This document shows, in pieces, positions 49,101-61,100 of a stretch of DNA of 64,000 nt. The stretch is taken from the NCBI RefSeq assembly GCF_963678635.1, contig NC_087069.1:1238948-1302947 (forward strand), read 5' to 3'. Below the pieces are notes generated by a model, which saw nothing but the letters and a program-made list of their open reading frames with translations, made no database searches and had not been told where the DNA came from. Each line of letters starts with the position of its first letter. Position 1 is the stretch's first letter. The translations under genes were made by a program, and so were the position numbers. Source of the stretch: Symsagittifera roscoffensis. Its lineage: Eukaryota; Xenacoelomorpha; Acoela; Convolutidae.

Positions 49101-52100
49101 CACACACATTAACAATCAAGCTTAGCTACAGTGTTTCAGGCTTTCCTATTAATACTAAATGATGCTTCTGCGATACGCAGAGGAGTTGAAAAAGGCTATC
49201 AAGCCTGTCCAAGCATAGTCCATTTGTATTATTTCCCCACATTCAGACTGATTTATTGTGTTGAGCGATCTTCTTTTTTCCGTCAAGAATTTTCACCACG
49301 TGGTTCCACTATTGCACCCGAACTCGGTCAGGCAATGTTAGACCTGTGAGAGGTCAACTGAGAGTTCGTCCTCACAAACTATCATTGCCATGGTAAGAGA
49401 TCCAACACGAATCTCCAACATGAATCTCGAAGTGGGCGTCTTAACGATATGCCAAGTTCCTCTTAATCAGGCTCCAATTTTATAAAAGATTCTTCTACGT
49501 GTTTAACTTCCCTTTTACTTGAGTCAAACAAGTTCGCGTTTCTCAACACTTTTTGAAAAGTTTGTCCAGAAAATCTCGGTAACCACGTAGCAAAACTAAC
49601 AGAAGTTCAGCCAAGTAACCTCCAAAGGTACCACTGTGGATGTACAATATGTACCCCTTGGCCCAATTCTACAACTGACTATGAACTAGTAAGAGTGCGG
49701 TTGTGTGTGGTGTACCTTGTTGTGTTGACTGGTGTCCCACTGGTGCTTCCTCATCTGCATCTGCTGCTGGATCCACTCTGCCATCCCAGACAACTCCACC
49801 TCCCTCAGAGCCCTTTCCCAGTGGTCCACCTTCTTCTCCTCCTTCCGGATACGCTCCACCCTACAAACACACATACACACAACTTCACAGCACAGACAGC
49901 AACAGAAGCCAGTGCTTCTTCGTGTGTTTTGTTTGCAGGGTGAGTGCTGACCTCTCCCTGTTCTCCTTCATGATCTCCTCCTTGCGCCTGGCTAACAGGT
50001 CATTCGCATTCATGTCCTCCAGGTCATCGTCCTGAATGTCCTGCAGGATACTGTTGCCGCCTGCCCCACCCCCCACACCCGCACTCTTCTTCAACCCCTC
50101 CAGGTGCTCCTTCAGTCTGTTCTTCTCCAACTTCTTCAACTCCTCCTTCCTAAACACACACACACATGGTTGAACAGAACACGCAAGAGAACTTACATTG
50201 TCCAACACTTTATGCTGTTAGCATGCACACGTGTGTGACTGTGGTGCACTCACTTTCGCTGCTCCTCCCGCATCAGTGCCTCCCTCGCCAGTCTCTGCTC
50301 CTCCTCCACTCGCAGCTCCTCATCCCGCTTCTGCTGCTCACGCACCTACACGCCCAATCAACCACTTCATCGGTTATAAAAACGATCAAAATGTCAAAAA
50401 AATGGCATACTACCACGAGCTCTTCTTTTAATTGAAATTGGTTTGATAGTTAGCAATGTAGGAAGTGGGGAGAGTGGGGCCTACCTGTTCCTCTTCCTTG
50501 GCCCTGGCCTCCCTCTCGATGTCCTCCAGTCGCTTCTCAATCCTCTCCGGCCTCTCCTGCATCCGGTCATGCTCCACCTGTCTGTAGGTCAAGTACATGC
50601 CACACACACTGTCCCGCAGACGACTCCTCTGTTGCTACAATAAACACACACACACTCATTTCTGAAGTTTAGCAAACGTTCCTTATAACTAGTTTTTTAT
50701 ACAGGTGCTCTTTTATTATACTTCTGACAGCTATCTGCCTCTGCTCTACAAGAATTCAGATAGCACAGCTAGACCACAAATGATATTCAGGGTACAAAAA
50801 TGAGATGTTATCAACTGAGGTTGAAGCATTAGGAATCGGTGTATCGTCTAATGTTCAACTAGTGTTTATTCTTTATTCTTGAGACTGGTGTCAGTCTCAT
50901 CAGTTATGCCCCCTCCCCCCTCTTTAATACCTGGTAGTTCTCTGGATAGACAATGTGAGTGGCCTTGTCCAGCACAGTGGCCACCTCATTCACCATCTCC
51001 CGCATCTCCTCACTCTCCATCCACTGCACACTCCCACCCCCACCCCCTGCTGCCATCACAACGTCCCCACCACCCACTCCTAAATAAACAACAACAACCA
51101 CGCTGCCCTTTCAAATCTAATTACAACTCCCAACGGAGCAAAAACAACACACATCAAATGGTTTCCCACTGCGATATGATTCCTCCACTTATTGCGTACA
51201 AGTTAGCATAGGCTACTATGAGAGTATGCGCCTCTGTAATCTAGTGCTCGTCCATGCAAACTTTTAAAAGAGTTCTTGAGCTTCCAATCATCAGTGATTA
51301 TAGGGATTCTGGTCAACCAAATTTATTTTCGAAGCTCTATCTACCAAATTACTAAAAAAATTCCCCATTTTGATCAAATTTCCGGGCCGCAGGCAATTTG
51401 TTTTGAAAAAAAATAACACACCAAGGCGTTTTTAGGCACTTTTTCAAAAAAAAATTGACCAAAAAATCGCGTTTTTTCGGCGCGCGCTCCCCCCTCAAAA
51501 TTACCTACCTTTAATTTAGGGTCAGTCAGCCAAAATTGGATATTTCAAAATAGTACAAAGGAGGACCCTATGGGTCGGCAGGGGGTCGAATCCCTGAGGC
51601 AGAGGAAGCGTCCGCGTCCGCCCCCCCCCCCCCACTAAATCCACTGGCGATTAAAACTGTTATCCTAGAATGCTCATTTTGATACCAATTTTTCACATAT
51701 TTCAACGCTAAATTGCGTTCAAAAACTAGCCTAGAAAAACAGTAGACGCTCTTCTAGCTAGGTAACAGTCATTAACTATACTATCAATCTATGAGACTAT
51801 GTGCGAGTGAGTGTATATGTGTAAGTGTATATGTGGATACCTGGCCCTCCCCCTGCCCCCATCTTGAGTGCCCCTCCAAAAACGACACACTTGGCTCTCT
51901 CGTCTATGCTCAGCTGCACCTGGCCACTCCTGGCTGCTCCCAGACACAACTTCTGCAGCTCACCGGCATCGATTGAGTGCAGAATCTGCTGCAGTCGCTC
52001 CAGCTTCATCAACTTGTAGATCTCCGAGATCTGCAACACATCCATCACACGCTTTCCTTCATACCTTTTTCATCAACATGTATGACCATTTCACTCAGGA

Positions 52101-55100
52101 GCCACCAACCTTTCGCATCAAAATTAATTAGAATCTTGTAGATGATGCGAACATAAATATGACTTCTCAGACATTTCGAACCTAGCCAACCGAAAGTTGG
52201 AAAAGAGTCAATTAACGCAAAACAGAAAACTTAGCCAACAAACATTTGGGAAAGCCTCGATGAACGCACGTAAACGGTAAAAAAAGACTTGTTTTTAGAA
52301 AAAACCTCAAATTTCGAATTTCCAATAAAAAAAAGAGTTAAAATGCACTTATAAGCGTTTTCTCCCCAACTCGCTTTAGTGCGTGGTCCCCCTTTGTACT
52401 ATTTTGAGATATACATATTTGGTGACGACCCTAAAATTTTTCTAAAGGCGCCTTTGGCGCCAATATATACTAATTTTGAGTGGGGATCGTGCGCCAAAAA
52501 ACGCGATTTTATGGTCAAAAATTTCCAAAAAGTGCTTACAAGCCTTTTTTGGCCTGTTTTTCTAACTTTTGCCAGCGGCGCAGAAAATTTTACCAAAACG
52601 GTCTTTTTAGTGATTTGGGAGAGCTCGGAAAATCAAGTTGCTCGACCTAAGAAAAAAGAAAAACTTCTGAAAATCCTAGATCCGCCCCTGAGTGCGTGTA
52701 TGGTTGTGTGTGTGTGTACCTGTTTTAGGACAGTCACCACCATGACAGGCTGGATGAGGGGGATGTACTTGGTCAACTCAGTGGTCGTCTCACCCTCACT
52801 CCCCTGCAGCTGTTGCTTCACCTCTTCCACACTTTTCAGCACAGTGTCGTGGATGTGGAGGGGGGCAAATGACAGCTGCAGACTGCGGTACAGATCCACC
52901 ACACACTTGGACGCATGCTGCACCACCCCAAACTTCTCCTACACACAGAGCAGACATACACATTCAGTTAGACAGACAGTAGCTGTAGTAGTCGCATAGC
53001 CTCCCAAAGGATTTTTGAGTCACATTAATTAAATGTTAATATCAAGTTCGAGTTTCAAGCTTTTTCCACTAGTTACAATAGATGCACTCGCAGGCAATTC
53101 TCCAAGTACTTCTGTTTATATAGTAGCCCTAGCTGACAGAGCCATCAATTGAATGAAAAAACATGGCCAACTGACAGTGGAAAAGAGCAATGAACGCAAG
53201 GAACTGAAAAAAAAAACTGACTTGTTTTTTCAAAAACCTTCAAAAACTAGATGGCTTTAAAACTCTTTTAATACGTAGAAAAATTTATGAGGGACGCTTT
53301 TAAATTAACCCAACTTGAGAAAACTGGATCGATAGATGAAACTTTCATTTCGCTGGGAAATCTGATAATTAACTTCGATTTTAGCAATTAGAATTCGATC
53401 ACGTTTTTCGCCACGTTTACAATTTCGCTGTTCGATTGTGGAGTTTGCCTTCCTTTTAACAATGGAAATGCACTGAACTTGAAAAGAAATCACAAGTCAA
53501 ACCGCGAAAAATCAAAATTGAGCCTGAAAAAAATCAGCAAGACCTATATAAGAGTACTCACTACGTTCATTACTCTTAAAAACAAATTAAAAAATATTCA
53601 AGAGGAATGTCCGCTTGGGTTCCGCTTTTGTTCACATTTCGATATGTTGCGCTGAACTGACAAGTGCAATTGGTGATTATCAGATATGATCGGAGCAGTG
53701 TAGAATGACGCCAAAATATCTCCGAAAGATTCTTTTTTGAAACTTCCGAGAAAGGTTGTTGCATTTGACTGCTCTATTGATAGATGGTGACTAGCGAGAT
53801 ACTCGCGAAAGGTTATTCAGGATCTAAACATCCGGAGCGAAGTGAAAAACGACCTGACACAGCCGAGATTCACTTTGCAAGTTGGAAGAATAGGTGTTCA
53901 CTGTTTTGAAAATTGTGCAGCAATGAGGCTCATGTGGCAAAATATTGTCCAAGATACCTATCGACCCCGACTGAACCGAATTTTTTAATTTCATTTTATT
54001 GTCCTTACTGAGAATGGTTTGTATCAATCTGCAGAAGTTATGAAAACACAGAAAAATGAGCCAGTCTACTCATTTTTGACTACTCTATACTCCAGTAACT
54101 GTACTCGCAAAGGAAAACATTTCAGCTTTTTTCCAACGATATGTAATATTATCAAAAATTGCAACAAAACACACCTTCAGAGTAATCTGGGCAGCAACGT
54201 CTATAATTTCGACCCTACTACCGGCCTAGGGTACTGTTACACTTTGGCCATGCTCATATAGCATGCCTTAGTTGTTAAAGCAAGTATCAACATCTGAAGA
54301 TACCAAAAAAGCTAGAAAATAAGGAGTAGATACACATAACCTTCGTTAGCTACTTTCAGGAATAAGTAAATTGAGTTTATTTCCTTAACCGTTGAATAGA
54401 AAGCCAGCAACCTCTTTTACTGTATGAAGTTCGAAACAAGCTATTTGTGTTACTGTGGCCACAACTGATCTCATGTTACTGTTGACCGGATTACTCACAT
54501 CCTCGGCTTTTATCAATGTTACAGAATTGGAAGGTTTAGCATCTTAATTGATACCATCCCCTCATGCAGGAGGCATACCCTCAGCGCAACTTCTATTAAA
54601 ATATAGTCTGCCTGGTTCTCAAAAATGTCTCCAAAGAATTGCCTCTCTAAGTGCTTGCCTCTCTAAGCATGAGTTGGAATCGAATTTTATTTCTTGTCTG
54701 TCACTTTAATTTTTTTATAACAAAAAAAAATTGGTTTTGTTACAGCGGATATGCCAAGTGACTTTCTATTCAGCTTTGTTAATCTGTTTTTATCTACACA
54801 AAACTCTTTACATCCAGTTCCATCCAATCATGATCAAAACTCTTTGGCTTAGAATTGGCTGAAAAAAAAACAACTCGAGAATTTAAGAGGAGAAAACTGA
54901 AGCAAACACCAAATTGGTCAAGCGTTCCCACTTAGACCACAAAAAACCTGTTGTTTCCCAAAGCTAGCAACTTCATCGAAACATAAGATAGTAGGGAGTA
55001 GAACCAAAAAATTACTCGAAACAAAATCTATACAAATATCGTGCGTATGTTTACCAATATACGCGGGCGCGAATAACCCAAAACAATGGAGAGACGCTGG

Positions 55101-58100
55101 TTGAGCCAAAATGAAAACGTTGTAACAGTGATTTTTTGAACGTTTAACTAAAATGTTTTACTCTGGAAACAAAAAAAAACTTAACAAAACATTAATTCGG
55201 ATTACGCCAGGCAAAAAAAGCATTACAGAAAAATTTTGACTTCGAAATCAGATTTTATAAATGCACAAGTTATAGAAACAGTTACAATTGCTTCAAAAAA
55301 GTGCTTCAAAGGAGCAAGCCGGCAGAAAACCAGCAGACAAACGATAGTCGGCCAATTCAATTTTTTCTGACACATTTTACTATCACACATTTTAGCAAAA
55401 AAAAGTCCGGCTGAGACTCGAAACTTTTATCTTATGATCAAAAGGCGTGTGCTTCACCATTCAACCAAGTAAGAAGAACCTACAAAATATTGAAATTTCA
55501 TTATAAGGCAGAGACAGTTTCTCAAAGGTTTGTCAGACAAAAAAATCTCTACAAAAAAACTGTATTTATGATTACAAAGAGCACTATTCACAGAAAATAG
55601 AGAAATCGGAATTTTTCATTCTTTTGTAATCAGACAAAACCATAATTTATCATAATAAATCACTAAATGCTTTCTTGCAATGAAGAGGAAAAAAGAGGAA
55701 CAACACAGCTAAAATTAATTGTGAGAAGAACAATTAAAGAAGGGAAAGAAGTTGACAACAGATTCAGAAAAGTTAGCACTCCATCACAGATTAGCTGGCA
55801 TCATCACAGTAAAATATCAAATTGCTTTCAAACATAGTATGTTTCTTTAAATCGTAAAACATTCTGTGTCGACATAAAAGAGAAATGCAAGTACGACACA
55901 TAACTTCTTTAGAGCAGAAGCTTTTCAGTTTGCAGCCAGTACAGATATTGGCCCAACTCCAAGCTCACACATTTGTTCTCAAAATGATGGGCGTTAGGTC
56001 TGGGCGTTGTCAAAACCTAACGTCTGGGCGTTACGTCGGATACTGAATTTGAGTGGAAAAACAATTGAGCAACTAAATGTTTATGTGATTTTGTAACGTT
56101 TTGTACCGGAAAAAACATCGAATGATTTGAATAATTATCAAGATTTGGTTGCTATTCGAATACGTATAATAATAACTTGTTTTATCCAGATTTCTACAGC
56201 TGCACTAAGAGGACTCTCTCTTCATCTTGGGAGAAAAAGATAGATTTTTATCTCTTCTAAAATGTGGTGTTCTGTGTGTTTATCAATGTGTTAGTTACCA
56301 TGTCCATGAGGAGCTGTTGTCTGGTGGGTGGGGCGGGGATGCTCAACACAGCACACAGTCTGCGCTGGTTCTCAGTGTGCATGCTCATCATGTCCAGATA
56401 CTTTGTGAGCCAGCCCTCCTGCGACTGGATGGGGATGGTGAGCACCGCCAGCAACACCACATTCGACAGGCTAAACACACAACCCACACAAGTGCCACAA
56501 AGCCTTCTTGTATAATTCCATACAACTTAACCACGTAAAATAGGCAATTCACAGTAGCGGGCATAACCAACTGCAGCAGTAGCAGATTATAGTAGCAGAC
56601 TAGACTACTACACAGAGTTGCACAAAGTGACCTGCTTGGGACAGTATTTGCATGCAAAAGCTCATTTTCACACAAACAGCATAAAAATTGGACACTTTCC
56701 AAAAAATTCAAATGTGCATGCAAAATTGGTTGAAATTGTGAGATTGCTTGTGAAGATAAGGTGTGTTTATTTAAATGTGTGTCTTTTGTTTTCGTCTTTT
56801 AACTTGAATGAGTCTACTTGGCCAGTTCGTCCTGTGAGAAGCTCTTCTTGTAGTCTCTCGTGATCGTGTACACTCTCAGCAGGGCGGCTGCATGGTAGAG
56901 CATGTTCTGACTCTGGAAACAGACCAGAGCGAACTTGTGGTAGTAGTCCACTATCGTCTGGGGCCTGGGTGGCTTCTTGTAATAACTCAACAGAGAGTGG
57001 AAGTCATCTATCGCCTTGAACGCTTCCTAATAACAATACAACCCATACACAAGCTTTACTAACGTTTAATAAAATGATCATTTTCAGTTAAACTGAATAC
57101 TTTGCACCATCGCTACTACAGAAAATTGAATTGGTTTGGATTATCTCAGCAGAAACTGCTTTTAACATACTATGGTATATAGCAATAGTAGTGGCGGTGG
57201 CGGTAGGAGTTTCTTACCAGCCATAGATCCATAGCAATTGCAGTGTCCAGTTGGAGCAGACGGGTCTTCGTGTGATAGTCCAAGGTCTCCTCACTTGTCA
57301 GGTCTATCGTCACGGCCACTCCTTGGTACTTCTGCACCTGCGCCAGGTGGTATCGCAGCTGCAACAGACACAAGAGTGAAAAGATGCACATTTCAAAGGT
57401 CAACTCTAATTCTAAACTCAACCAGTTAAAGCAAACAATTTTATAGGGTCAACAATTTAGTTTGCTATAAACCAAGGTGTGTTCCGCTCAATTTCAAAAA
57501 AAAAAAATATATCTTCAATTATTCCACGCAGTTACAGGCATTTCAAAGAACGATCGGACGACACCAATTGTAGGGTACCATATTAAAGCAATTTCAGTCT
57601 TGTTTGGATGATTGCAGAATAAAAACTTAACAGAAGTAGTAAGCATATATATAGTTCACTATAATCAGGAGGAGGGGGCTGTCAGTGAGATTTAACAGCA
57701 ATAGTCAGCACGCATTGTATGAAAACCAATAGTCACCAAAGAATATGACTATACAATCAATATTAACCCTGTATTAAATAATCAGCAAAAATTACTTTGT
57801 AGTTATTCGATTTGTCACGACATATTGTATGAAAATACTTGTCATGATGAAAAAGTTAAAAACAACTGACATAACGGTTCGGCTTTATGTGAGTTAAACT
57901 GTAGCTGAACTCTAGAGCTAAACCCTAGCCGACAAGAAAAAAAGAGATTTCACAAAAATGTCAATCAGTGAGCACTAATCTACAAAAAATTGAAATGTAT
58001 ATGAAAAAAAAAACTAAAAATATTAAGCAAATGAGTCAAGAAACGTTTCAAAGTCTGATCTTTTAATTACGAAGTCAAAAGCAGCAACTGTTAAACCTGT

Positions 58101-61100
58101 ATTATGAATCAAATGTGCCATGTCAAAACAAAACGAGCTGGACATGGCGGAATTTGAGTCTTGTATCTGTTCTCCTGTCATCAGTCCTATGACTGGATGG
58201 AAATTCTCATTTATCTTTTGATACAGGCTGGGGGGGGGGGGGGAATCACATGGGGGGAATCAAACGGAATTAAGTGTTTTATATGTTCCATATCACAGTC
58301 AAACAAGTCGTCTGAGAAACTGATTTTGAAGCTTTCTCAATTATGAAGACAATGTTTGGGATGTGAGGTAGGAAAAATGTCAGCCGCGAACACTCAAAGA
58401 ACTTTCTACTTTCAGTGCTTACATCTTAGAATGAGATTTTGCAACTGGGGTTTCATCCGTTTTTAGACAGCAGCAAGGTAATGAACATTCTTTGTTACTT
58501 TCCGGCCAGCCATAACTAACACATTGGATAAGCGTATACCCCAAACAGATATTTCACGAATGCTGTCAACGGCTTGGCAAATTGATGCTCGCGTGAAACT
58601 GCACTATAATACAAAAAACTCCAGACTCAAGAAATCAAGAGAAGCCTGCTGTGTGCTTATGAGAACAAAAAACATGGAATGCTGTTGGAAGTAACCCTGT
58701 TCGATTCCAAGCCCTTGACTCGACAAACGAAAGGCTGACAGTGTGTTGAAAAAGAAACGTTATCGACCGTATGTATTAGGGCAATTTCTATAGGCATAAT
58801 TGGTGTGGTAGCCATAGGTTAAACGTTACGTCTCAAAGATATCAATTTTAATCCAAACTTTGGAGAAAGGAAGACTATATCCGAATACTTCTCAGACGCA
58901 TTATTCATGTGTTCATTGATCCCAGTGTTCATTGATGTTATGATTTATCTCCTCTTCACGAGCTAAAATACTTTCCTACTGCCAGCTGCGCTAATTATCT
59001 GTTGCAAGACACGTCTCAGTTTTTTTTATAGGGGTAGTTTATTTCTCAGAAAACTTGACCAACGTTGATTCGATGGCAGAGAGCAATTGGTCGGCCAGTC
59101 ATTTGACCAGCACATATGCTTCCTTCCTGATCCTGAAACTTGTAGTCTATCGCTTCGTCTTCAGCTTTGATATGCAAACCTTCATCAGTACTTTTATGGC
59201 AAAGTCTTAGCGTAAGAACACTCAGAGAAGGCTTCTTTCAGGTTGAAAAAGCAACTTCTTTTGATCAACGCACCATTTTTGTTTGAAATTTATCGCCAGC
59301 CGCAGCTATGACAGCGGGGGCTCAGTTGCGACAAAAAAAATTGCGACCTAAATTATAATGAACGTTAGCGAAATCAAGTTAATTGGCAGAGAGGGCACTA
59401 TCTGAGAAGAGAAAATGCAAGGATCTTGAATCTGAACCTTGAAACAGCTCCCTTTGCTTGTGTTATTTTGAATCGTATTTCCACCTAAATTTTTTGCGGG
59501 TCAATGAAATTGTTATGATCACCATTAAATAAGAATTATAGTATTGATTCAGTGGGCGAAAGAAGGCTCCAACGCTTTGAACAAACGCACTCTCAACGTT
59601 ATCACCAGCAGTTGTCAAAAAATTCAGTAAGCCATGGTAAGCTTCATTGCGTAACAAATATGCGATCCTTTTTTTATGTTTGGGAAAAAGTCTGCTCGAT
59701 TTCTCGCTGGTCTATCTTTTCTTCGACTGACTGTTTTTCTTTAGAGCCAATACTGGTTTTCACTCTTTCAGTCTGTTTATTGGTGTCTATCTTTAACCAT
59801 CTTCCAAGGTCTTTTCTTGGCAGATTTCGCTAGTGTTTTTCAATGTTGTTTCAAGGACTTCTTCTTCATGGCAACTCCGCTCAATTTTTTCGCAGCCAGT
59901 AGAAAAACTTTTTTAAAAGTATAGCAAAACATTTAAAAACTGCAGCCAAGCGCCAATCCACTGCCGCATTATTACAGTGCGCAGCTGTTCTCTTATTTAA
60001 TGTGCAGATGAGGTGATCAATTTTTTGTCTAAATTAAAAACTTTCGGGTCATTGGGTTCAATGCAGCATGCACTCAATATCAAACCTTAGCAAAACCAAA
60101 CCTTAGCAATGTGACATCGCTATGGTTTGGTATTGAATAACGTCACTGCAGACAAAAATTGGACTTGTCCCATCTGATAAGTCATTGAGCTACGAGATTT
60201 GTATCGCTGGTTTACATCATAAGATGCATCGAAAGCGGGTATCATTTTGCAACCATTGTTAGTTAAGGTCTCGACAACTTTTGAATTTTAGCCCAAAAAC
60301 TGGTTAAATGCAGGATTGATAAAAAACCTTATTCATCCAAACTATTAAGGATGTTCTGAGGAATTGCATCAAAAAAGATTTGTTTTCAGAGTTTCAATTC
60401 AATCTTAATGACCAAATGTTTTTGATAAGCCCATTCTCCCACTTTGATTAGATCTCTCTCGCCATAAAAAGGTTTTGGAAAAGTATTCGGTTGGCGATCA
60501 TTGGATTTACTGGTTATAAGAGATGCTTTGAATCAGATAAAATCTTGATCAGAAACATTTTTGAATTTTGTCGGGAAAACTTTTTCCCAGATAGTAAGTC
60601 TCATCACTCTCCATATAAAAGTTTTTACAAAAACTCTGGAATTTGTCGGGAAAAAATCCATTTAAGCAGTTCATTTCTTAAGCAAAATTGATCGAGAGGC
60701 TCAACATTTCAGTAGCGAGATAGACACACGAAAACAACTAACAAAATCATCGCCCTCGGTTTATCAATAAAACCCAGCAAAGAGACCACATTTAGTTACT
60801 TTCATCAACGATCGCTCTCAGAAAAAGATAGATTTTACGAAACAGTCCATACTTTGAAATTGAAGATAAAGGTCGCAGAAAATTTGAGACTTTATGATTG
60901 CAGTTGACTATGATCTATTATGTGATTTTTTACACTGCCAAAAGCCGCTGGACCTTTCGAACAGTGTGATTTGAAAAGCTTCCTTTCGCTTCTAGGAGCA
61001 TTCATATCTATATGTTGGTTTCTCAGATGGATCTTCACTGCTTTTGTGTCTTTTGTCGTCGTCTTCCTTTACCAGGATTTTTTTACTGAATCGCTCTGCT

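Larger units (their letters stand above)
52939..56298 (-). other. EIF3A: EIF3A intron of 3.4 kb
   Basis: Holds a family A repeat at its transcript-distal end, a tRNA-like segment near 55.4 kb and otherwise AT-rich sequence with no convincing ORF. Confidence 0.7.

Noticed and set aside
54019-54261. 80-codon plus-strand frame in the EIF3A intron
   Set aside because: No motif, no splice context and composition like the surrounding intron.
55398-55482. Functional tRNA gene
   Set aside because: A- and B-box-like parts are present but the acceptor stem does not pair well, and similar degenerate segments occur elsewhere, so a SINE-type fragment is more likely.
58230-58243. Run of 14 G, and C runs at 4515-4526 and near 51620
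   Set aside because: Considered as possible G-quadruplex sites, but they are single homopolymers of uncertain length in the assembly.
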